Assembly: GCA_032358165.1 (NCBI GenBank)
Contig: JAALGY010000041.1
Location: 2,790,001 to 2,854,000 of the forward strand
Reading direction: 5' to 3'
DNA length: 64,000 nt
From: Diplosphaera chodatii
Taxonomy: Eukaryota; Chlorophyta; Trebouxiophyceae; Prasiolales; Stichococcaceae
The notes beneath the pieces were generated by a model. That model was not told the origin of the DNA. It did no database searches and saw only the letters and a program-made list of their open reading frames with translations. Positions 42,430-59,475 of this stretch are shown piece after piece (the first letter of the stretch is position 1; each line of letters begins with the position of its first letter). The translations under genes were made by a program, and so were the position numbers.

Positions 42430-45400
42430 ATGTTGAGCCAGCCAGCCGTTGAGCGGGACGCCGAGGGCGGCAACCGGGTGCGCTATCTCAAAGCACGTTC
42501 TAGCCCTTCCGTCCGAGCACGTTATTCATGTCTACCACCAAAACATACACCAACTCAATATCAAGGTAGCAGTTCAATGGTGCTCCCGTGCTCCGACGAG
42601 CCCGTCACGGCACCCTCCTTGCTCGTAGCCTAATGCATGTGCCATCAGAACCCCTGGCCGGATATTTTGCTGCGGTTCGTCCAACCAATCGTGTCGGTCG
42701 ATGCGTGTCTGTACGCGGCGGTGGCAGCCTGACACGACGCGAACATGCGCGTGTGCAACGAGTCGGTGCTCGAGATTGTGTAGCCAGTTGAGGCCATATT
42801 TGTTGGCTGCGCAGGCGCCGCTGCACCTGGGCAAGGTCTCCCCGGCCAGCACCGACCAGGCGCTGGAGGAGGTGGGCATCGACAACAGCAGCTACGACCA
42901 CCTGACGCCGTGGCAGGCGTTCTGGACCGTGGGGTGGATGGGTGCGCGCGCCGTGCACATGATCGAGCAAGCAAGGCCTGCTGATGATTTGGCAGGCTTG
43001 AGTCCGTGTCGACCACGCCCTTGGTCGGATCTGCAGGCCATGCGGGCTCCAAGTTCGATGCGTGGCTCACGTCCAGCGCAGCGCAGGTAGCAAAGGCTTG
43101 ACTCCTTGTGTGGCTGTGCACCCTCATCCGCGGTTCTGCTCGTACTGTCCAGTGACCATGTAGTGCAGTAGATTACCTGAACAGATGTTCGTTCAGCTGA
43201 ATTCGCACGCTGCACATTGCAGATCGGACAAGTCATGCTCAGCCTGCCGAGGGCCAACTACCTGACATCTGCAGCCGCTGGACTGCCCCTCATGATTGTG
43301 CGTCAGCTCACTACCATGTACATCCTGTGCACCGCACACTGGCAACATCTGCTTGGCTGTTCTGTCCGAGGTCCTCCTCTGTCACCCGATCCGATCAACC
43401 TTGTCTCAAGTTTTCTAGTGTGCTGATGCAGTCATTCGGTGCCATCTCGACCTGGACGATATACCTGGCCAACAGCCTGTATGTGGAGGCCAAGCGCCGC
43501 AAGGTGGACAGGCGCCTCATTTGCAAATCAGAATGTGATGAGCTGGCATGGCCGATCGAGGCCCGATCGTGCACAGTACATCGCATCCTCCGGTGCCCGA
43601 TCGCCTCATATGTCCTATCATGCAGCTGGCAGCAGGCGAGTGGTATGCGCCTGGGACCAAGTCTAGGAAGCAGGCGACTCAGTACTTCGAAGTGGTCGGC
43701 TACTTGACAAACAGGCGTGTGCTGTGGCCATGGGCTCCCATGTCTCGTTGCCATGCGGGTCTTGCTGTTTGCCGCACCAGGCATGTAAGACAGGCATGAA
43801 TGCTCACCTATTTAATCGCCCACACAGGTGGATTGGCTATGCGACGCTGATCATTACTATCATCGGGCTACTCAGCACGGGCATTGCACAGGTCATCGCA
43901 TGCAGGTGCCACCTTTGCTCTGCTTGACCACTTTGTCGTGCTTACTCTAGGCTGCAGCACACCTTTTCATAACCGACCTGCTGCAGACCACATTGACCTG
44001 GCAAGCCTGTCCGCCGGCAACGTTCAGAGTAGTGCATGCAAGGCAGTGTGCTGACCAGACGAATCTCGTTGCCATGCAGCGCCGACAACTACTTTCTGGA
44101 CAACTCGCACAGCAAGCGGTGCAGATCGAACGAGCTGTCCTCCTGCACAGACCCACTGTGCCAGTAGTGCTGGTGTCGCTTGATGATTCACCTCCATTCA
44201 CATGCACGTGCACCCATGCGCTTGAGTTATGCCACACTCATGCTATGTCAGAGCAATGTACATCCATGCAGGACATACTCGCTTATCTGGGGCGCTATTC
44301 TGTCGGGCGTCTTCATTCTGATCCCATCTTTCAAGCATCTGCGGATCCTGTGCCTGCTTGGCATCTTCGGTGAGATCCATCATCCATGCCACCACACTCA
44401 ACAGATGACCTGCGGTGCCTCGCTAATGCCTCTGTGATACACACCACATGAGCGCATGTCACCATCGCTTACGTCTCACAACGGGCTGTTGGTTGCTGAA
44501 ACGTCTGCAAGCCGTAGTAGGGCTGGATGACGTTTTGGTGCGGAACCCTGCCAGATGCATGCGCTCTCCACGCTGCAGGCACGGCATACACGGCTGTGTA
44601 CATCTGGGTCACGACAGCCTCGCATGGCTTCGACAGCGCCAACTGGACGGCCAGCCCCGGGGACCTGAGGAGCTTCTTCCTGGGCCTGAACGTCATGCTG
44701 AGCGCCCTGGGCGGCCATGGTGCGTAAGTGAAACTGACATGCCCATGTGTCGCAGCCTGCATTCAGATGCCTCGCCCTCCTCCTCACACATGCCTTGAGC
44801 AGTCAGTGAGTGGCGCCTCCCCTCGTCAGCAGCATCTCACATGTGACGCAAGGTACATCTCCCCCAGCACTGAGCTCCTGTGGCTGACTGCAGGCATGAG
44901 CTTCGAGATCATGGACAGCATGTGGAAGCCGTCCAAGTACCCTGTGGTTTACCCCTTCAGTACATTCTTTACGGTAAGCGGACACCACAGTGGTCAGAGC
45001 ACAATGCCTGCAACCACTGCTATGCCTCCTGCATGGGGTGCTGCTGGTGCCAGGCTCATATGCACGACTGCACTGAGCTGATATGCTTGCTTGCAGTACT
45101 GTGTCACTGTTCCGCACTCGATCATGGTTGTACTGGCATATGGCGCGCTGAATGCTAAGCAAGGTGTGTGCATAGATGTATCAAAACCCAGCTCCGTGCC
45201 GAAACTGCTGGGTTCATGTGTGCTGTGCTGGCTGAACAACATTTTCACAAGCACCACTGACAGACACGCATCTTTGCTGCAGACAATGTGTATGGCGTCC
45301 TGCCTGACAATGGGTGGAGGTACGTGCTGTCTATGTAGAAATCTGGCACTCTCAGGATCATAAATGCTGTGCTCGTCAGCATGTGGATTGTGTTACAGGA

Positions 45401-46825
45401 TGCTACCCTGATACACCATCGCTATGTTGCAGGGACTCTTCCATCGTGCTGATGCTGCTGCATCAGTGCGTAGCATACGTCATCTACGTGGGGCCTGTGT
45501 TCTTCATGTGAGCTCCTGCGTTGTGCTAGCTCTGCCTTGCCTTGCATATGCAACATGCATACATGCTCTCGAGGCACCTAGATCCAGCTGCTATTGAACC
45601 AACATCCCTCCAAATCTGCAGGGCTGAGAAACTCTTTGGGGTTCACAGCAAGGCATACCCGCTGCGCATCCTTGCTCGTGTTCCCGTGGGTGCGTGCCAA
45701 TTGGTGTTGGCCTGTCAAAGAGATGCAGCGGATGTGCATGCCTCTTTCCTGTGCGCAATTCCAATGCATGCTCACCTCATTCTGTTACCTGCACTGCAGC
45801 TGCAATTGTGTGGCTATTCGGTGCGCTACCTTTCATCCCACCTTTTCCTGTCTCAGGCTGGCCATGCTGTCAAAGTTGTTCTCGCATAATGACGCATTGT
45901 TTCGCAGTGGACTGAAGGTGGTTGTATATTGCCAGTCACACGGGTCTTACTTCAGTGCTCCCTGTTTCCTGTTTGCCATAGGCATTGCATTCCCATTCTA
46001 CAGTGTCATCAACGCCTTCATGGGTGAGGATCCATCACTTGCTCGCTTGCATGCGGCCAGCTCGCAGTCTCTCCCGAGCTGGGCACCTTTCAGTGCATGC
46101 CAGCCACTGATCGACTGCGTGCCCTTACAGGCGCATTTGCTGGCACACTGACCGCCTTCGTCTTGCCGGCTGGGGTGCACTTCTGGTGAGCGAAGAAATG
46201 ATGGCGTGACCTAAGTGGCATAGCGTCTTGCTCTATGCGCGCTCCATCACAATCATGCCTGAATGTCATCAGCCGTCCACACAGCGGTGCAGACCATGTT
46301 GGTTGCCGTCCGCTTCCAGGGTGTTCCGCAAGCGCTCAGCCCAGCAAGTGGCCCTGAAGCAGCCTCCCAGGTGCGTGCCTAGGGTACTGACCGGAATCAG
46401 CGATCGTGATAACCTGACACCCTGAAACCCTAGAGGTAGCAGGTCAGCGGCATGTGACACGCAGTGTCGCCGTGCTCTGCAGGGCGCTGTTCCGCAGCTG
46501 GAACCTCATACTGGTCCTCAACATTGTCATTGTCGTCGGCTTTGCCACTATTGGTGCGGCGTGCAGCGCCTCTGCAAAGCTGCATGCAGCAGGCTGCAAC
46601 TCTACTCTTTCCAGCAATTGCGTACGTAACTGCATGATCAATGGCGTACAAGGATGTGGTATCACTTGCGTCCACTGTGCAGGGCTGGGCTTCGGCATGT
46701 GGAGCGCCATCTCCAACTTCATCGACAAGGTGCACACGCTGGGCGTGTTTGCGGAGTGCTACCAGTGCGCGGCGCCCGCCGCCGCCAACGCCACGGCGGT
46801 CATCAACGGCACCGCCACCGGCTGA
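42430..46825 (+). CDS. AUX1/LAX-type auxin influx carrier homologue (AAAP permease)
   Basis: Twenty exons, 495 aa: 42430-42477, 42815-42952, 43223-43297, 43432-43503, 43626-43714, 43828-43905, 44080-44118, 44272-44369, 44579-44719, 44894-44973, 45097-45163, 45283-45319, 45433-45507, 45622-45689, 45800-45820, 45982-46023, 46131-46185, 46320-46370, 46483-46553, 46683-46825. Land-plant AUX1/LAX proteins are proton symporters that import indole-3-acetic acid. Seen: IGQVMLSLPRANYL, TWTIYLANSLYVEAKRRK, GIAQVIAC, ILIPSFKHLRI, ALGGHGMSFEIMDSMWKPSK, NGWRDSSIVLMLLHQ, LRILARVPVA, and the diagnostic C-terminus GFGMWSAISNFIDKVHTLGV then FAECYQC. This end and the total length match AUX1 rather than general amino-acid permeases. 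Exon 15 is 21 bases. The intron at 43715-43827 needs a GC donor. The tail NATAVINGTATG is local. Transport substrate in this organism is unproven. Confidence 0.9.
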
Positions 46826-47500
46826 TGTGCTCTACCATGTGGGCAGCATAGCACCAGCCCTGCAGCAGGCATCCTGTCTGCCAGTGATGCTGTGTGAGCG
46901 GCGATGAAGCCTGATGTCCTGTGGCAGTTCAAGCTGGTCGAGATGGCAACTAGTAGCCTTCTGGCACGAACGCATGTTCTGGGCAGCGCACCGCGTTGAT
47001 CAGTGGTTGCGTCAGAACGTGTTCTGTGTCACGTCTTGCAATGGTGGATATGAAGGCAGTACTGGTATGACGGTTGAGTGAAAGCTTGTTGGGCGTGCAT
47101 GCCAGGGTTCGATACATCAAGGTTGGTAACCGTGTTTTGGTATTGGTTTTGGTCAGCCATTGCAAGCTGCATGAGGAGTCTCCATGACCCAACGGCTAGC
47201 TGTGCAGGTCGCCGCACACGCCACGCACTATAAACAGCATCTTTTATGTATAGTATTGCACCTCACCGACCATCGCTGAGCGTGAACCTGCTGTACGTCC
47301 CACGCTGTCTCACTTGAACACAAAGCGATCCAGAATGCATGGCGGCAATCGCGTGCATGCACGTGCAGGCACGGTCCTGCAGCCCATGCAGTCCAGCTAG
47401 GCCCTCAAAACAAAATGTGGCATCAGGCCCCTGTTCTTCACAACGGTCCAGTGAGCTCACACGCATGTCAGCGCGCACCGAGTGATGTGACTGCGCAGCC
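46826..47500. other. Intergenic; nothing supportable
   Basis: 675 bases between two plus-strand genes, no coding-like frame; presumed 3' untranslated region of the permease and promoter of the next gene. Confidence 0.35.
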
Positions 47501-50500
47501 ATGCAGGAGGAGAGTGGTGTTGCTGAGAGGTGAAAGCTTGTTGCATCCAGTTGTTGTGATGCCCGTCCTGCTGACTGGCGCCCTGTCCCGCAGCCGCTGG
47601 TGCTCCGAAAGTACAGCCGATATCATCGCTGCACGTGCCTGCGCAGGTCAGCCACCCAAAAGGAGTGGGACCAGCGCCGCAGGCACGCCTGGGATGCGGT
47701 GGGCTTCACTCGGGTGCGCACCTGCTTCCGACTGCTGCAGCGGACAACAGCGTGCATGAACTCGACCGCACGGCCCGTCACAGCGCCACCGCCGATCACA
47801 CTGCACCTGTGGCAGCTGGCGCATGCTGCTGCTACCCTGGGAAATGGCCGCGGGCATGCACGTGGTGGCAAGGCCCTGCCGAACCACCTGGCGCAGGTGC
47901 GGCAGCAGCACCTGGTAAACCTGGAGGCCCTGGCGCGGGAGCAGCTGCTGCGGCACGACTGGGACGGACTGCCGGCCACCCTGGCCGCGCTGCTGTCGGC
48001 CCAGGTGCGCCGCTGGACCCCATCCTACAAGCTGCCCTTCACAGGCTCCAGGGTGGCTGCCTGCAGGCGGCTCCTGCAGCTGGGTCACTTCAGGTGCACA
48101 GGCGCATGTGCAGGGTGCCTGTGTGGAACAGAATGCCCAACATCCCCTTCAGGCGCGTCGGAGTTAGTGCAGGACCCGCAGCTGAATGACAAGGGGGAGG
48201 CGGGGGTGCTGCCGCGCGCCGCCCGCAACGCCCTGGTCCTGGACGCCGCCCAGGAGCTGCTGTCCCACTCCAGGGTGGGCGCCCAGCATGCGTCCCATGC
48301 GCCTGCGTGCCCAAACCACTCCGCTCATCGCAGCCCCGGCCGGACATGCGCCACTGACCGCTGACGGCGTCCGGAGGCTGCATGGCATCTTGGTGGACGT
48401 TCGGAATGCACGCGTGAGTGCTGATGAGTGGCCGCTGGCAGGGCGCGGCGGCGCTGCAGCGGCAGCGGCTGGTGCGGCTGGCGGCGGAGCACGCGCAGGG
48501 GCCCGCCGACGCGGAGAGCCGCCGCTTGGAGGTCGCCGCCCTGGCCGCCATCCAGGCGAGCTTGCTGACGCAGATGGAACGCTGAGATGGGCTGCCTGCT
48601 GCCGCTAAGAGTGAGTGTCAGAGCTGTCACCACGCGCTGGACACGGATCTTCTGTTAGCACCACCCGCCAGCCAGAACCAGAGCAATGTCGTGTCGATCA
48701 TCGCAGGGCGACACCGACAGGGCGTACGACCTGCTGTCGGCGCCGGTGGCGGGGCAGCATGTGCGGCCCGACCGCTTCCTGCGCGCGCTGCTGGCGGGGC
48801 AGCTCAAGCACGCCGTCTGGGCACAGGCGGGCCACCTCACACACATGCGTGCCAAGTCTTAGCTCGATTTGAGACACTCCCTCAGGACACTTGCTCAGGA
48901 TGCATATGCGTTGCGTCTGCGGCCTCTGAGCACCCGGTGACGGCGTGGCGCCCCTCCTGCAGGGCATGCAGCGGGCGGCAAAGCGTGCGCAGCGGGGCCA
49001 GTCGGCCCGTGGTTCCCGGGGCTCGGCGGCCGGCGCCGGGGCGGCGGCGCTGTACGCGCACGACCCCGCGGTGGCGGGCGCCCTGGACGTGCGCGCGGCC
49101 GCCGCGGGAGACGCGGCTGAGAAGCACCTGCAGGTGGGGCTGTGATTGTTGGGAGTACAGAGCGGGGTGTAGGTGTAGGGGTCTGCAACGTGGATGGTCG
49201 CACATCGCTTTTGCAGGGTACGAGGCGCCTGGAACCGGATGCCAACGTGCGGCGCAATTTGGCGGGGTCACGGACACCTGCTGTGTGACACGCAGCATAT
49301 GACAGAATGGGCGTGTATGCTACAGGAGGCGGTTGCGCTGCGCCCCGGGGCCGCGCTGCCGGCGTGGCTGCTGCTCCAGCTGCTGGTGGCCGGCGGGCGG
49401 GCGGCCGAGGCCGTGGCGCTGGCGCGAGGCACTGCGGCTGCGGCGCCGCACGATGCCGACGCGGCGGCGCTGGCGGCGCTGGCCGCTGCGGCGGACTCTG
49501 CCGCGACGGGCAGCGGCGGCGGGGCAGTTGGCATGAGCCAGGTGCTGAAACAAGTTACCACTTGCGAAGTCCGCGCCACATGTGTACCTTCCTGCCGGCA
49601 GGCGGCAGGCGCATCACTTATGATGACGGGACATGCCAACTGCAGGGGCAGCAGTTTGATGGTCGGCCAAATCTGCAATGCGTCCACAAGTCACGCTGTG
49701 CTGGAGCCATTGACGCTGAACGACTGGCGCGTCGTTCTGACCTGTCCAGGAGGCGCCCTCGCAGCCACAATCACAGCCGCTTTCGCAGCCTCATGGCGAT
49801 GCCGATGCGGCGGGGCGGGCGGTGCAGGACCGCCAGGGCAGCCTGGCAGCCGACTGGCTGGCGGTGCTGCGGTGCGACCCGGCGTCCGGCGACGCCCTGC
49901 GGGCGCTGCGCTCTGCAAGCTCGGCGCGGCTGGAGTCGGATGCGGACACCCGTGCAGCTGCGGCGGAAGGTGCTGCTGCTGAGCATGTAGTGACCGGCAT
50001 TACGTTTTGCTGCGCTGTCTGCGAGTCTAGCTTGTGTGAACTTGTCTTTGGTACATGCTTGGCTCACCCAGTACTTAGGCTTTCACAAGCAGCGTGTGCA
50101 GACGGGCGGTGTGTGCCGGCACCACAGGCGCAGCGCTGTTCCTGGACACGCGCCTGCCCGGCGCGGCGGCCGCGCCCGGCGACGAAGCAGCCGTGGCCGC
50201 GGCGTGGCGACTGCTTGCAGACGCGCTGCGCGCCGAGGCGGCGTCCCTTCCAGAACAACCAGGTGCGCCTGTGCTGGGAACTGCCTGCCGTGCATCACGA
50301 CTAGCATCTCATGATGTAGCAGATGCAGCTTGCTGCTACCCGGCACTTCAAAAAGCTGTGTGATCGCCCTCGATGCTTCGCTGGGCCCCAGTGGCTGACC
50401 TGCTGTCTGCTGTGTGTCTCTGGCAGACGATGCAGGCGGCCAGCAGGGCGGCGCATCTTCATTGTGGGAATGCATCGCCGCCCGCCGCTGGTGGTGGCCA

Positions 50501-51162
50501 GACCTGTGCTTCACACCCGCATCCGCAGAAGCAGCAGTCAGCGCTGCACTGGCTATGGAACCGCAGCAGGGGCCTGAGTATCAGGCAGCCGCGAGTACAG
50601 AGCTCGCCGCAAAGGCGGCGGTGGCTGCGTTTATGGCCGAGGCCCCTGGCACTGCGCCCGGCAGTCCCCAGCCGCCGGGCAGGGGCTTTGCAGAGCGCAT
50701 GGCGCAGCTGTGCCGCGAGCACGCCAGCCTGGCACACGTTGCAGACGAGGTGGGTGCTGGCTGCGACAGAACTCTGTGAGCCTGCTGCAAGTGATGCGCT
50801 TGACAACTGGGCGTCAGGGTTCAGGGAGGATCAGGAAGTGCGAGCATACACAAGTGGCTGCACCGCAAGACAGCCAGTCTACCAAATGCACCGTTGCTGG
50901 CGGCGTAACACCATCACCGTAACACCTGCGTACACGTGTTTACTATGCTGGCCTGCAGGTTTCAGAGGCGCTGCAGGCTGCGCGCGAGGTCGCCCGCCAT
51001 CGGCCGGCAGCGGCGGCACAGCAGCAGCCGCCGCCCAGTGGAGCAGCTGTTGACCAGGCGCACTCCGCTGCAGTGCCACCGCAAGCCGCAGGCGCCGCCA
51101 GCAGCTTTGCAAATGATGAAAGGTCTGGCCTGCATGCTGCATCTGCATCAGCAATGGCGTAA
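47501..51162 (+). CDS. Helical-repeat protein, possibly RNA polymerase I factor TAF1A-like
   Basis: Fourteen-exon model, 635 aa: 47501-47529, 47647-47713, 47897-48004, 48045-48093, 48153-48274, 48442-48555, 48707-48826, 48963-49133, 49217-49246, 49326-49541, 49750-49969, 50128-50262, 50427-50749, 50959-51162; phases close. It begins with KEWDQRRRHAWDAVGFTR and contains TPR-like helix pairs (LARGTAAAAPHDADAAALAA; RLLADALRAEAASLPEQ) and, near the C-terminus, LWECIAARRWWWPDLCFTP. A Trp-Trp-Pro plus Phe motif after helical repeats recalls the TAF1_subA family (Pol I SL1 subunit), but this is a weak, memory-based match. Two introns (after 48555 and 48826) need GC donors. Exons 1, 2 and 4 are the least secure. 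Very Ala-rich inserts at exons 8 and 10-12. Confidence 0.5.
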
Positions 51163-52155
51163 CAGTGCCTGAACTACACCACGGGCAGCCTTTGATCAAG
51201 TGTGATAAGAGGATAGTGTGGTGTGTAGGCTGCCAGGCACCGCCGGCGGCAGGATGGGACTGAAGCGCAGCTGGTGGGCTGCGTTCCCTCACACACGGCG
51301 CGCAGCAGCGGCCTGAGGGCTAGGTTGACAGCATCACTTGGGTCGCGGGGGCGGCACGTGTGCAGCTTGCGCTCAGCTGCGGGACCTTTTCCGGAATGCA
51401 GTGGCACAACTACCAGCCGCACGTCTCCTCCACTTCATGGTGAAGGTACCGTATATTGCACAACCTCCTCATACCTCGCCGCTGCTTACATTGCGCTCCC
51501 TGCAGAACCTTGCAATGCTTTGGCAGCAAATCTGATCTGATGCTTGACCGACTGTCGTGTGACCGCAGGCATGACCGATTGTCGTCGTATGCTTGGGAAG
51601 AGCAGCCTGAAGTGCAGCTGCGGCTTCGTCAGTGGCAGTGTGGAATTGAACGTGGAGTATCAGCGCCTAGGAATTTTGCCAGAATTTGCTTGAACGCCTC
51701 ACTCTGCTTCCAACCACGTACTGATCATGCAAGGCCCAAATCCTTTAGATGTGTAGGAGCTGCAGCTGACATAAACCAAAGCGTCCTGACTTGAACGGAC
51801 AACCCACTATCCATAAGAGGGCCGCTGAGTTGGTGCCTTGAGCACATGCCGATGTAATGAGCAATCGTGAGGCCTTCTCGCAACTGCCAAGCACAGTGGC
51901 GGAGAGGAGTTGCCAGCAGTACAGCCACCGCAACTCCAATGGGCTGCCACCCTGGCAAGGCGACTCTGCCCAGCCACACCCCGCCCGGCACCACTGTCAC
52001 AGCATCTGCCCTGCGCTCTTCACCCACCCTGCATGCCCCCAGCATGAGCCCGCCCCCTAAGGAAAGACGCCAGAAGACGCCACTGCATGCTCTATGCTTA
52101 CATGGCGGCCTGCGCTACCCTGCCACGCCCTTGCACGGCAGCCGGCTCAGCCGCC
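51163..52155. other. Convergent region with unassigned exon-like fragments
   Basis: 993 bases between the TAF1A-like stop (+) and the TIC21-like stop (-). Two plus-strand stretches look coding: about 51335-51449 (AACAQLRDLFRNAVAQLPAA then RLLHFMVK before gtaccg) and about 51570-51660 (DRLSSYAWEEQPEVQLRLRQ, after a gcag). They could be extra 3' exons of the preceding gene if its last exon is spliced at GAAAG|gtctgg near 51121, or a small separate gene. I could not close the phases, so no CDS is drawn. Confidence 0.3.
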
Positions 52156-53789
52156 TCATCCGGAAAAGGCGGCGGTGGGCACCTGCCCCGAGGGCTGCCC
52201 GGCGCCGCGGCTGATGATGCGCGTGAGCCACAGCGAGAAGAACAGGCTGACGAAATGCGACAGCAGCGTGTTCGTCGACGCCTGCACAGGCGCGGTGTCG
52301 TCGCTAGGTTGAACAGCATGGTGCTTCGTGCCTTATCTCGCAACACAACTTGTACCTGTCAACCGTGATTTACGTGCAAAGACGGTGCCAACCAGCACGC
52401 AGCAACGCATCACCTGAACCAGGAACACGTCCAGCGCGAGGACGGGGTTGTAGGCGCCGCTGCCGCCGGACAGGAAAGGGTTGGCCGTCGCATTGGTCAG
52501 CGTCTTGGCCACCAGCAGGCCCACCGTCGCCTGGTGTCGCAACGTCAGCAGTTGGTCAGGCGTTCCATGAGCAGCGACCAGGGGTCGACCACAGTCCCGG
52601 AGCAAGTGGCCGCCTCACTGCCAGTGTCAAGTGAATGCGAGCTGACCTGGAGGCCGATCAGCGTGCTGCCCAGGCCCAGCATGTTGATCCAGGCCCCCCG
52701 CTGCAGCGTCGCCAGCACATCTACCTGCAGCCAGGTGACACTTACGCATGGGCACCAGCATGCTGCTTGCTGCGCCGACACCGTGGAGAGCGTTGGCGCT
52801 CACCGCATGAAGCTGTGTTCCTGTGCCGACTTCCTGCAGCAGGATGGCGCAGGAGCATGTGCTGCTGGCCAGCTGGTCTTAGAGGTGCTCAGGCCCACCT
52901 TGCGAATGCGGGGCACATCCGCGCCGGGCCCGGCGGCGAGGTAGGCGCGCAGCTTGCGGCTGAGGCGCACGTAGCCAAACGCCCAGAAGGTGGAGAACAG
53001 CCCCGCCACCACGCCGAACAGCGTCAGGTACAGCGACACGCTCGGGCCGCTCGGCTGCAGGCATTCGACAGGCATTCCATCAGCGTCGGAATTCGCAACA
53101 TTTGACACCCTTGCTGGCGGCCGTGCTTCTGCTGCTCGCCACACCACCAGCAGGTGAGTCCACAGCCTGCCCCGAAGCTGCTTGACGGCTGCTGATCTGA
53201 GTGGATGATGTGGGATTGCAGCAGACGTGCGGCAGTGTGCTCACCGCGGGGGAGAAGGCGACGGAGAAGGCGAACAGGATGCAGGAGACGACGGACAGCG
53301 TGAGCTGCGCCCAGAAGCTGATCCAGCCGAACTGCTTCATCGCGTCCGCCGCCGTCTGCAGGTTGCGCCGCGCCGGCTCGCCTGCGTCTGTCGCCATTGT
53401 GGGCGGCTCGCCGGGGCTGGCGACGGCGTCCCTGCCTGCCGTGGCTGCTGCTCCGACGCGCCGATGCTGCGCAGAAAGGAGACAGCGTCAACATGCATTG
53501 AGCGGCAGGCGGTGGTTCAATGGCGGCATCGCTGCAATCTACCGCACGGGCCGAGGAGATTCCAGGAGTCAGTTTGTGCACGCACGACACATAAGGCATC
53601 AAGTAGGCTGCAGTAAAATTTTGGAGTCTGTGGGCAGCCTGTATCACAGTGGGTCTATGCAGCTGCGCAGGGAGACACCTGTCGGACTGCCTGCATGTGC
53701 TGGGCCGGGATCGCGGCTGGGGGCCACGGTACGGCTGCTGTACTCTGCTTCTGTTGTGCAGCTGGTGAACGTGCGGTGCATGGCTGCAT
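52156..53789 (-). CDS. TIC21: TIC21-like chloroplast inner-envelope protein (DUF3611 family)
   Basis: Six exons, 269 aa: 53789-53679, 53466-53245, 53054-52899, 52724-52647, 52530-52414, 52281-52156. TIC21 (also PIC1/CIA5) is proposed to act in protein import or iron transport across the plastid inner envelope. Seen: an N-terminal Ala/Pro/Gln/Arg stretch without acidic residues, fitting a transit peptide; then four membrane segments in family order: FGWISFWAQLTLSVVSCILF, SLYLTLFGVVAGLFSTFWAF followed by GYVRLSRKLRA, AWINMLGLGSTLIGLQATVG, and LDVFLVQASTNTLLSHFVSL with FFSLWLTRII. The core aligns position by position with plant TIC21. The first exon rests on composition and phase only; a start at MATDAGEP (53397) is the alternative. 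Confidence 0.85.
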
Positions 53790-54238
53790 ACGCTGCGTTG
53801 GCCTGCATGGAATGCTGCAGTGGACATGGTGAGCATTGGCCAGCCTCCCGGCCCGCAACATCGCGCCACCGCCTCTGCTGCCACCTAGGGTCCTGTTGAG
53901 GTCAGGTGAGACTGGATCTGCAGGTAAACGTGCAGCTGGCGCAAGTGCACCTCTTGATCGGGGACCTGTACAAGTGCTGCCGGGAGGGGAAGCAGGATGC
54001 AGTGCCCTGCGGTTGACCACCCAGGGAGGGCCAGGGTAGAGGCATGTCCACAGCTCATTAGCAGGCAATCGTTGCATCCTGTCGACACGCGTGGGCACAA
54101 AACCCTCACAAGGCAACCACATGCGTGGTTGTATCCATATGAATAACGGTGAGAGAAGCTCATCGCGTGACCCTGTCTGCATTGCTGTGAATACGGTGCT
54201 ACACTCGACCGCCGCCGCCGACTTCACGACACTGCCCA
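53790..54238. other. Intergenic; nothing supportable
   Basis: Between the 3' end of SRPK and the start of the TIC21-like gene (both minus). Should hold the TIC21 promoter. No coding-like frame. Confidence 0.35.
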
Positions 54239-58747
<4,509 letters not shown>

Positions 58748-59475
58748 GGCCCGGTCGCCTTGCTGTTTCAATCTGTTTGTGCAAGGCCTGTCTGCTATGC
58801 GATGCTGCAAAGAGGGCCGTTCAGGAGCCGAGCTGTTGTCCTGTGTGAGCCCGCATGCTCAAGGTATGCCAAGTGCGCGAATCAACGCCGCATTCTTAGC
58901 GGCATCCACCTGCTCATGAGGCAAAGCAGGGCAGCGTCGAGGTGATGGAAACGCTCTGCCTATAGCACAGGCCACTGCCTGCAGGACTGCCTAATGCTGA
59001 TGCTCTCCATGCAGCATGTCTGAAGCCCACGATTTGGGTACGGAAGTCAGAGGCACCGCAGTAAGACAAGCAACGCTGCCTAGTTTGTGCGTGCGCTAAC
59101 GCTGGAATGTTGACCGGTCGCCTGCTGGCGATGAGGTTAGTGCAATGCCTGTTCATCACCCCTGCATGCAGTGACACTTGCATGCCCACAGCGCCACAGG
59201 CTCCGCCTGGGCCTTGGCAAGTTATGCAGCGCACAGCACACTGCGTGGCATCACCCAGCAGCAGTGCTGTGGATGGCCGCGGCTCGCACAGACTGCCACC
59301 TTGCTAGCTTCAGCTGCACTTCATCTGGCCTTGGCGCACACATTTTAGCAACGTGCGGCAGGAAGAAAGCACTTCTTTGAGCGTTGCTGAGGTTTGCAAA
59401 GCTGCAACACAACAAGCTTGCTGTCCTCAGAGGCGCTGAGCACAACATCCGACCCCACTTGGCAGTGCATGCAGC
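58748..59475. promoter_or_regulatory. Divergent intergenic region between SRPK and NDUFAF7
   Basis: 728 bases between opposed start codons. No frame with coding character; presumed promoters of both genes. No specific element recognised. Confidence 0.35.

Noticed and set aside
47600..48364. 254-codon plus-strand ORF as a single-exon gene
   Set aside because: It mixes real exon segments (KEWDQRRRHAWDAVG; HLVNLEALAREQLLRHDWDG) with intron-like sequence; phase-consistent introns explain it better.
53024..53884. 286-codon minus-strand ORF
   Set aside because: Runs in a different frame from the TIC21 membrane segments and lacks any domain.
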